Part shown: positions 56,318 through 64,000 of the stretch, one piece after another
Numbering within the stretch: position 1 is the stretch's first letter
Layout: each line of letters starts with the position of its first letter
NCBI GenBank assembly: GCA_028564705.1
Contig: JAPXFQ010002101.1
Span: 56,435-120,434, forward strand
DNA length: 64,000 bases
Reading direction: 5' to 3'
DNA from: Apricaphanius iberus
Lineage: Eukaryota; Chordata; Actinopteri; Cyprinodontiformes; Aphaniidae
Translations under genes and position numbers: made by a program
The notes under the pieces: model-generated
Databases searched by the model: none
What the model was told of the DNA's origin: nothing
The model's input: only the letters and a program-made list of their open reading frames with translations

Positions 56318-57600
56318 TGGTAGTTCCTAGGATTTCTAAAAGTAGAATGGGTGGCAGATCTTTCAGCTATCAGGCTCCCCTCCTATGGAACCGGCTCCCA
56401 GGGTTGGTTCGTGAAGCAGACAATTTGTCTATCTTTAAAACTAGGCTAAAAACTTTCCTCTTGACAAAGCTTACAGTTAGAGATATGTTTATATAGGTAT
56501 TAGAGTCAGGTCAGACAGGTAGATAGGAAGAGACAGGTTAATGTTAGTAGTCAGGCAGAGTGTCAAAAGTTAGGAAGAGATAGGAAGAGGTAGAGTAGCT
56601 AGGTAGAGATAGATTAATGTAAGCCAGGTAAAGATCCGGAGCCGGTCGCGGCTTACCGCCGCGGAAGAAATGTGCCCCACAGGGGCCAGCCAGCGCCGGA
56701 GAGGGGTCCCTCAATGGGATCCTCCCGCACAGTGCGGCCGCCCATTACCTGCCGGGTTGAATCCCCCGGGCAGACTGTGCGGACCCCACCCGTTTATCTC
56801 TTAAACGTTTCTCGCCCTCTTCAACTCTGTCCTCTCAGTTCTGTCTATTTTTCCTTAAGATAGTTGTCGACGATCGGTCTCGTGCCGGTATTTAGCCTTA
56901 GATGGAGTTTACCACCCACTTTGGGCTGCATTCTCAAACAACCCGACTCCGAGAAGACCCGGCATGACGGGGGCCGTTACCGGCCCTACACCGTCCACGG
57001 GTCAGGAGGACTCAGACAGAGTGTTGGTAGCCAGGTCTCCTAGTAGCTAGGAGACAGGTTAATGTTAGTAGCTATGCTGCTTTAGGCTAGGCTGTTGGAG
57101 GACATTATTAGGGTCTGTTCCTACTTTCTCTCCTACTTCTCCCCAACTGCATGATGTGCTGTCAATTCAAGCACTAACCTGTTTTCTATTATAGTAGGTG
57201 CTCCGGATTAGCCCTGCTTGACGACCCTGACTAAGATGGCATTGCAGTGACGGAAAATTCTCCACGTCCTGCAACAAACTTGTGCATCAGTTCTATTGCT
57301 CTTTCTGTGTCTCTGTAGTATTCTCCAAGCCACAGACGGTCGCGGCAGATAACCGCTTGTGCTGAGCCTGGTTCTGCCGGAGGTTTCTTCCTGTTAAAAG
57401 GGAGTTTTTCCTTCCCACTGTCGCTGCATGCTTGCTCAGTATGAGGGATTGCTGAGAATTCCACGACGCAATCTTCTGTGGTTCTGTAATTTCTACACTA
57501 AACATTGTATTGTAATAACTCTTTTTGTAAAGTGCCTTGAGATGACATCTGTTGTGAAATGGCGCTATATAAATAAACTGAATTGAATTGAATTGAATTG
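56318..57600 (+). mobile_element. L2 LINE, C-terminal end, 28S block and 3' UTR
   Basis: Right-hand part of the L2 split by the CACTA element. ORF2 end reads VVPRISKSRMGGRSFSYQAP, LLWNRLPGLVREADN and TRLKTFLLTKLTV, and stops near 56495. The UTR follows to 57600, ending ggcgctatataaataaactg and GAATT repeats. Between them, 56633-57002 is antisense 28S rRNA. A 20-bp phrase agacaggttaatgttagtag occurs on both sides of that block (56531-56550 and 57052-57071). Confidence 0.85.
56633..57002 (-). rRNA. 28S rRNA fragment (5' D1/D2 region), embedded in L2
   Basis: On the minus strand: cccgtggacggtgtagggcc, ggtcttctcggagtcgggtt, gggtggtaaactccatctaa, ggctaaataccggcacgaga, aaacgggtggggtccgcac, and gcgaccggctccgga at the end. 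These match the 5' part of vertebrate 28S rRNA (D1 through part of D2) in the correct order, with scattered substitutions. It is about 370 bp, antisense to the L2. It cannot be a functional rRNA gene, since it is short and diverged. A shorter copy lies at 50776-50932. Confidence 0.85.
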
Positions 57601-58139
57601 TTACTATCTTTAGTGCTCTCATGTTTTACTTTTTGAAAATGACCCTTAGTTACAAATGTTACTGACCCCTTCCTACATATAGACAAACTAAAAAAAAACA
57701 AAGAAAAAAACATAAACATTGCCCAACTGCCATCAAAAACCCCTGTGAGCTTCCAAGTTCGGTAACCTCTACATGGCTACACAAAAATGTCCACATTGCT
57801 GGTATTTTGTGGAAGTGAAAAGCCTGACAGTGAAACCAGTACAGTCCCACTGAAACAAATTGGTGAGTTGCCATACATTTTAAATTCCCTAATTTCTGCC
57901 CTTAACTATTTTTTCAATGGCTTTTCTTTTTCCTTTCTTTTTCCTTTCTTTTTCTTTCCTTTCTTTTTTTCTTTTTTTCCTTCCTCCTCTTTCCTTTTAT
58001 CTTATTTCCTCCCTTTTCCTCCTTTTCTCTGTTCTTGTGTTTTTCCCCTTATTTTTTCCCCCTTTAGCCTTCTTTATCTTTACATAAGCCCATTTCCATT
58101 GTACAGATTTGATACACATACATACATCCAGTAGGTGAT
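57601..58139. other. Unclassified DNA with a pyrimidine-rich tract
   Basis: 57920-58070 is almost purely pyrimidine (TTTCCTTTC-like). Nothing else recognised. Confidence 0.6.
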
Positions 58140-59060
58140 TAATTTTCATACCTGTTTATATTCTTCAAATAATTCCAATAGCCATTTCCAGTCTTGTATT
58201 ACATTACCCAGCGATTCATAAGTTCTCCCAGCGTCAGGTGTCGGTACTCGGCATTTCCAGTGCTCGGTCTCTTCTCTGGGCTTCAGTAAACCTGTATTCC
58301 ATAAATCCGACTCAACTTCCATACGTAATTACGTCTCCGTCAATAAAAACTCAGTTTTGCTGGATATTTTATGTGAGATTTTACATTCTTTTCCTTTAGA
58401 AGTTTTCTCAGCTGAGGGGACCTGCTTTGTTCCTTTTGTACTTTGGTTGAAAAGTCTTGAGAGAAGAAGATGCGATTTCCTCCAATCTTTAGGTCTCTTT
58501 TAGACCATGCAGCCTGTAGAACGTGTTGTCTCATATTCCACTGCATGAACTGGATCACCAAGGACGTCGGTGGTGCGCCTTCTCGGGTTGGTCTCTGTCC
58601 TAGCAAACGGTGAGCTGCGACAATCTGAATAATATCAGGTGAGATGTCAAACTTTTTTCTGTCAGTAATGCAGTGACAAAGCCCATTATATCATTGTTTT
58701 GGACTCCATGTATGGAAATATTGTTTTGTCTTGGTTTCTTCTCCAAATACTCCACTTTTTCAGACATTTCCTATTACTCTTTAACCAGCTTTTCCAACAG
58801 CACCGTGGCAGCGTCTTCCCATTCTTCCAATTTATTTATTCTTTGCTCAGCTTCTTTAAAATCATACTGAGCCTCGCGTAGATCGTGGCAAAGTCCTTTC
58901 AAATCTTCTCTTATTTGGATCATTTCCGTAGTCATTTTCCCCACATCAGTTCGGAGTTCTCCAATTTGTTTGGAAATGTCATCTTTCAGATCTGTGAGCA
59001 GTGACTTTAGACTTTTATCCAGATGGCTCATATCCATTGTAGCTTCGTTTGTCACGTGGT
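58140..59060 (-). pseudogene. L1-type LINE ORF1 remnant
   Basis: The minus strand from 59055 reads MTNEATMDMSHLDKSLKSLL, a coiled coil (EDLKGLCHDLREAQYDFKEA; EQRINKLEEWEDAA), RRM-like RQNNISIHGVQNNDIMGF, and the C-terminal domain VIQFMQWNMRQHVLQAA, FFSQDFSTKVQKEQ and SHIKYPAKLSFY. This is ORF1p of a fish L1. It has stops near 58770 and 58620. No ORF2 follows, so the copy is broken after ORF1. Confidence 0.75.
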
Positions 59061-59219
59061 CTTTCTTTGTCTTTGTTTTCCGATTAGTTGTTTGCGTCTC
59101 TTCTCTGAAGCGAAGACTTAATGAGGAATCTTTTTATAAATTATTTCCATACATTTTCCATAAAGCAGTGTTGCACTAAGGGCATTTTAGAGATAATTAT
59201 TTTCACTCACTCAGGGCGA

Positions 59220-60430
59220 CATCAGTGAGTGCCAACCCGCCGGAAGATGACAAAATGACAAAAAGCTAATATGGATAATAAAGTAACTAATAAAATAACT
59301 AATAAAATTTGATAATGGAGAAAGTAAGAACTTGAAGACATAGACATTACATATGTCTAAGAACTGCTCTTAAAAACATGAACGTTCTCTGCGGCCCTGA
59401 GATCCTCTGGCAGCCTGTTCCTGAGGTGAGGTCCATAATAATGGAAAGACGCCTCACCATGAGTCTGTGTCCTGACTTTTGGAATCACGAGGAGACGGCT
59501 GCCAGAGGAGGGCAGAGACTGTGAGGGTTCGTATGGTAAAAGCAGTTCCAAAACATAAGAAGGCCCAAGACCATTAAGACACTTAAAAACCATTAAAAGT
59601 ATTTTAAAATCTATCCTGAAACATACGGAGAGCCAATGCAATGACTCTAAAACCGGAGTGATGTGCTCCCGCTTCCTGGTTTTCATCAGGACACGTGCTG
59701 CTGAGTTTTGTAAAAGTTGTAGACCTGAAATCCTCTTTTTGGGAAGACCAGAAAGCAGCGCATTACAATGATCAATTCTAATGGTGATAAAAGCTGCATT
59801 AGTGTCTCCGTATTGGCCTGAGAGAGAATGGGGCGGACTCTGGCAATGTTCTTTAGATGATAAAAACCTATTTTGGTGATGTTTTTAATGTGAGGGATAA
59901 AAGTCTGCTCAGAGTCAAAAATCACACCCAGATTCTCCACTTGTAAAGATGGATTGAAGGACAGTGATCATAGTTTTGGTAAAAGTTTCTCTCTCTGAGC
60001 TTCAGGACCGATAACTAAAACCTCAGTTTTGTCCTGGTTGAGCTGGAGAATGTTTTCTGCCATTAAGGATTTAATGTCTAAAATACAGTTAAAAAGTGCA
60101 TCCATTGGCCGTGTGTCATCAGGAGACATGGAGATGTACAACTGTGTATCATCAGCATAACTGTGAAAGTTAACTTCATGTCTTCTGATGACACTGCCAA
60201 GAGGGAGCATATACAGGTTAAAAAGCACTGGGCCTTAAACTGAACCCTGGGGCACACCACAAGTGATCTTATGGACCTTAGAGGAACAGGTATCTAAACT
60301 TAACGTAAAAGTGTCTGTGAGGTAGGATGTGAACCATTTGTGAACAGCACAAGAGAGGCCGATCTGACGCTTCCTGACAGTTTTCACAGAGGTCTCTAAT
60401 TGGATAAAACTGGTGATTTTGAAAAACACA
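59220..60430 (-). pseudogene. L2 LINE, 5'-truncated, RT to C-terminus
   Basis: The minus strand reads SIQLETSVKTVR-like start at about 60429, [58 protein letters not shown] (RT catalytic box), [37 protein letters not shown] and [20 protein letters not shown]. Frameshifts occur near 60230, 59950 and 59690. A short AT-rich 3' UTR runs to about 59220. It is a separate L2 subfamily from that at 56318-57600, closer to the fragment at 37755-38451. Confidence 0.8.
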
Positions 60431-60437
60431 AAGCTTC

Positions 60438-61150
60438 CAGACCGTTTATGACCATTTACTTACAAGCTACGGGAGGAAATTCCTAAGATATGACCGCCTT
60501 CAGATCAATATGGAGATATCTACAATTATATGATCATCATGCCTGGACTTGACACAGCAAAAACAAGAAGGCATACAATCATTACAAAAACTCAGAGCGC
60601 TCAACTCTTCAAACACATTTTATACCGATCGATCATCAACACGGCAGTTTGATGAGTCACAACAACCAAGTTACCATTCAGCTAGCTGAACCCCCGACAG
60701 GCTGCTATTTATAACTTCACTAGATTACTGACATGTCAGACATATTCACAACCCAAAGACAAAAACATGTTACAGAGTTATGAAGCAATTTCAGAGCAAA
60801 CCAACAGCTTATACTATGCAGGCTGCGTTAGCTCTCTGTGTAGAGAACAGCTAGCTACGGACATCACTGTCAGGCTGAGCGCAGCACCACAGCTTTTACT
60901 ATAAACAGGCGCCCATAAAGAAATAAAATAAGCGTACAACCAGTAACATGTAAGAAAGCTGAGATAGCTAAGAGCTAACTCACTGAGCTAGCTACCAGAC
61001 CGTTTCAAATAGCTAACAAGCTACAGTAGAAACTCCTCAGATATGACCGTCGCCAGTTCAGTTTACAGATATCTACATTATTTGATCATCATGCCTCAAC
61101 TTTACACAACAGAAGCAAACAATACAAACATATATTTGAACATCAACATA
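60438..61150 (+). repeat. Pair of diverged direct repeats (about 150 bp)
   Basis: 60438-60590 and 60998-61140 share ccagaccgttt, caagctac, gatatgaccg, ggagatatctaca/cagatatctaca and gatcatcatgcct phrases in the same order, 560 bp apart. Nothing coding was recognised. Confidence 0.65.
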
Positions 61151-61214
61151 CCTCCAGTGTGGGAGCTGAGTGGATTTGTTCATCAGACTGGATCCCTGGA
61201 TGGATAAATAATTT

Positions 61215-61615
61215 ACTCTAATGGTGTGTACACACCAAACGCGATAGGAGTGACTAAAGCTTCATGTTTACATGTAAAATCAATGAAGGAGCGCGATGAG
61301 GGGCGACTTGGTGTCCCACGACACTTTAGAAGCAGATTTGAGTCGCGAAAAAGCTTTTCTGCCTGATTTGCGTGAACAATTCGCGATACAGATGGAAAAT
61401 TTGCGCTTCATTTTATGTGGTGCATTTTGTGCATTTGCGCCGCAACAACCAATCAGGGGAAAGAGTTTCAGTGATTCTGTGACTTTTATGGAGTCACAGC
61501 CTCAGCAGGACATGGAGGAAATACTGATAAATATCGTGGCTAATCACCCCGAGCTACATGACAAAAGCTGTTTTCAATACAGAGACAGGAAAAAAATAAA
61601 TAAATAGGTTAAACT
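61215..61615 (+). pseudogene. PIF/Harbinger-like fragment with MADF motif
   Basis: Starts near a 14-bp palindrome ggtgtgtacacacc (61223-61236) followed by aaacgcgat, a start phrase seen in fish Harbinger-type repeats. An open frame to 61607 ends MEEILINIVANHPELHDKSC, then FQYRDRKKINK. This matches the first part of the MADF/Myb-SANT domain carried by the second Harbinger protein. The rest of the domain, the transposase and the right end are missing. Confidence 0.45.
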
Positions 61616-62150
61616 GATTAGACAGGAATACTCTTAAGAGATTTGTGGGTGGCTCTTAAAAGAGCTGTTGTTGCTGTAAAAGCACCTCTGGGCCTAGAAG
61701 TGAGCCTTGAAACGGCCTCCTCACCTGGTTTCCTGGTAGCAGCTCCAGCACCACGTCCCACGCTGCTCAAATATTATAAACTTTTACGAACTGCAGACAG
61801 ATGGACAGCTGCTCAGAAATGTAGTTGGTGTGTCGGCAGGCGAAGCTTGGACCTTCACTGCACAAGCTGGGCGATTAAGTCACGTTCTCCAGGCGGCGAG
61901 GAGCCGGTGTTTATGAGAGGCTCGCTGGTGTTTATGGATCCCTCCACCGTAGCTAGACTGTATCTGTAGCTCACCAAACCCCCAGTGCAGCGGTCCCCGG
62001 TCTACCGGAGGCCAGGCCGAACACACAATCCACTCTGTCCTCCGTCAGATCGGAGACCATAGTTCATCATCCACCGCCAGCTGTACTCTAGCTGCAGCTC
62101 TGCTGAAGGCCAGGTCATGCGTGAAAATGCCATATTTCAAAGCATGACCA
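61616..62150. other. Unclassified moderately GC-rich DNA
   Basis: A 108-codon open frame (61643-61969) has no recognised motif. It may be the rest of the Harbinger-like element. No termini found. Confidence 0.4.
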
Positions 62151-62189
62151 GTTCTTATTGTACATGCCTTAAGGTGTATGGAAAGCCGT

Positions 62190-62362
62190 TTTGGACATAA
62201 TCACGTGAAATTTCGTGTGTCTTTGACACGTAAACAACACGTAAACAACGCGCACACAACACGTATACAACACATACTTTTCGCGTGAAGATATTCGAGG
62301 CGAAAACAACACGTATACAACGCGTCCAGGACGTGCAAACAACGCGTACTTCACGTGTTGGG
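62190..62362. repeat. Degenerate ACGT-rich short tandem array
   Basis: About seven irregular copies of an 11-13-bp word (acacgtaaacaac / acacgtatacaac / aacgcgcacac), ending cacgtgttgggtta. ACGT cores recur throughout. Confidence 0.7.
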
Positions 62363-62650
62363 TTATGTTGCTGCTGATTGGCTGACAAAACCTTGGCATG
62401 ATCCATTACAAAAAGAAGTAAAGGGGGGAACTAGCAGATCACAGCAGACTGCAGATAACCCAGTTTTTGTCATCTGCTAGAATCTCTTGAACGTTATATT
62501 GAGAAGACACACATGCACAGATGCAGAAATAAGTTTTAAAGACTAACCTCGGTTTCTAAATTTTGTGCACAGAGTACGAATCGCTACTCTCGGGTATATG
62601 AAAACAGTTAATTAATGATAAATAGTTAATAAATGCCTCATGTTTTACTA

Positions 62651-62755
62651 GCTGCTACAATGGCAAAGTGGTTTACACAACGGCTTGCGATGCCGCAAGG
62701 CAGTGGTTCGCGTCCGGGTAGTGGACTGTACTTATACTTTTTTTTTTTTTTGTAA
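62651..62755 (+). repeat. tRNA-like sequence with pol III boxes and T-run
   Basis: A box TGGCAAAGTGG (62661-62671) and B box GGTTCGCGTCC (62705-62715) at tRNA-like spacing (44 bp between starts). A CTTGC/GCAAG pairing lies between them. A run of T (62738-62751) follows, able to end pol III transcription. The acceptor and T stems pair poorly, so it is not a functional tRNA. It is probably a SINE head or tRNA pseudogene. Confidence 0.55.
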
Positions 62756-62820
62756 TACGGTGCCTACAGGGAAGTATGATATAAGCATAGTTTAAACCGG
62801 GGACAGAGGGATCAGATCAC

Positions 62821-62910
62821 TAGCCTGACGTAGCCAGACTCAATTCTACTCAGAACTTCCAGACCACAAACGTTGTGGGAGGGACTAAGTTCGGCTGGTA
62901 CCCAGGCTAT
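62821..62910. mobile_element. 90-bp MITE with 8-10-bp target duplication
   Basis: Ends TAGCCTGACGTAGCC at the left and, inverted, ATAGCCTGGGTACCAGCC at the right. It is flanked by CAGATCAC on both sides (62813-62820 and 62911-62918); the match extends to atcagatcac. The size of the duplication fits hAT-type MITEs. It is non-coding. Confidence 0.65.
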
Positions 62911-62918
62911 CAGATCAC

Positions 62919-63960
62919 CGCAGGCTGCGGATAATACTGTTTTTCCTCATCTGCTAGAATCTCCTGTGAGATTAGGAAGATACTTCATCCTGATTATTTG
63001 CAATATATTTATGTATTTTAATATATGTTAAATTCTAATATAAAATACAGACTAAACGTTTGGACACACCTTATCATTCAATGAGTTTGCTTTCTTTTCA
63101 TGACTACCTTGTATATTGCATCACTTTTCAAAATTACTTTTTTATAAATGTTTTACTCTTGTTCATGTTCCTGAGTCAAAAACATGATCTTTGCATGAAA
63201 CGACAATATTTAAATGTAGTAAACAGCTATATGCTGCAAATAGTTAATGCATCTGTCATAATCATGCCAGGTTGTCTAAAAGCTTTTTGACAGGACTATC
63301 TATAATGTAGAACTCTCATCAGTAGAGGGTTGAAAATGTACAACAAAAAAAAACACATTAGTAGGTGGAACACAGACATTTATATAACAGTTGTAAAATG
63401 TGTATGCCACTTCAGAACAATATGTAACAAACAGATAAATGAACAAGACAAGATCTAGAACTATAAAAAATAAACATGGTGGGCCTAAATTTACCTCACC
63501 TTTCTGTCAGCCCATGTTTAACTTGACAGAATAAATAATGGGATTGAAGTCAATGAAGCGAGAAGTTATTCTCTGGTCTGCTTTGTCTTACATCCTGAAA
63601 TACATATATACCTCAATGTAAATGATAACTAATGATGTGCATTTCTTTATTTGTGAAGTGATTTTGGATTTATTTTATTGTAAAAATTCTCAATTAAAAT
63701 GTCTAAAAATCAAAGAGTTTTCACACCAAACCTAAATTAACTTTTGCCGCCGTTAGAAAAAAGAAAAAAAAAATCAGCATTTTCTCTGCATCCAAAATTT
63801 GTCTGTAATATTCGTGAATGTCATAGGTTTGATCCATGGATAAAATTTAAGATAAATTTAACACATAGAAAACCTGGAAACATATATGTCGTACACTGAT
63901 CACCAGCAGCGCTGATTTTCACATTTAAAATGCTCCCTTTCAGGCTGTCGACTCTCTATC
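62919..63960. other. Unclassified AT-rich DNA
   Basis: 62919-62990 repeats 62437-62510 (cagatcac...gcatctgctagaatctc-like). The rest has no recognised feature. Confidence 0.5.
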
Positions 63961-63969
63961 CAATAAGCA

Positions 63970-63973
<4 letters not shown>

Positions 63974-64000
<27 letters not shown>
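63974..64000. repeat. (AT)n dinucleotide repeat at the window end
   Basis: Alternating AT reaching the last base. It continues beyond the window. Confidence 0.95.

Noticed and set aside
56633..57002. Genuine 28S rRNA gene or contamination from rDNA
   Set aside because: The match is only about 370 bp, is diverged, and is bounded by LINE sequence on both sides. A second L2 copy carries the same diverged block.

Overview
The window is vertebrate, almost certainly teleost, genomic DNA. It contains fish-type transposable elements (Rex3, Rex1-like, L2, L1/Tx1 and I-clade LINEs, a sushi-group Ty3/gypsy element, Tc1, hAT, PIF/Harbinger, CACTA/EnSpm, tRNA-derived SINEs). No convincing host protein-coding gene, functional tRNA gene or rRNA gene was found. 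It is a dense, repeatedly nested transposon cluster with intervening AT-rich DNA that I could not classify.

Left part (1-12.4 kb): a decayed L1-type LINE on the minus strand is the scaffold. Its ORF1 lies at about 11.1-12.37 kb, its endonuclease at 10.1-10.85 kb, its RT at 3.3-4.0 kb and its C-terminus at 0.8-1.6 kb. Four other elements split or border it: a LINE 3' end (1-790), an internally deleted Rex3 (1618-3310), an almost intact sushi-group LTR retrotransposon (4011-9422, TSD ggtag) and a PIF/Harbinger MITE (9544-10079, TSD TTA).

Middle part (14-33 kb): an L2 LINE, ATGG/ATGT tetranucleotide DNA, a Rex1-like LINE carrying a dead Tc1 element, inverted L2 3' ends, and a hAT relic whose end was duplicated around a 16-bp minisatellite. 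Several simple repeats and an I-clade LINE tail follow.

33.6-41.4 kb: a MITE-like repeat, recognisable from a second copy at 30-31 kb, is split by a minus-strand Nimb-like LINE. That LINE has itself received a 1450-bp TG...CA insertion (TSD CATA), a tRNA-SINE and an L2 end.

43-57.6 kb: a decayed gypsy element with a solo LTR and a SINE inside it is followed by a 9.26-kb CACTA transposon (47058-56317). The CACTA element still carries a divergent gene pair: a plus-strand spliced zinc-finger transposase and a minus-strand multi-exon SAM-like accessory gene. It lies inside an L2 LINE whose 3' region contains about 370 bp of antisense 28S rRNA. A second L2 copy with the same rRNA block lies inside the CACTA element. 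This mobilised LINE-28S chimera is the most unusual feature seen.

57.6-64 kb: L1 ORF1 remains, a minus-strand L2, a Harbinger fragment with a MADF-like motif, an ACGT-rich array, a tRNA-like sequence with a T-run, and a 90-bp MITE with a clear target duplication.

Most boundaries of decayed elements are approximate. Those with stated TSDs or TIRs are read to the base.
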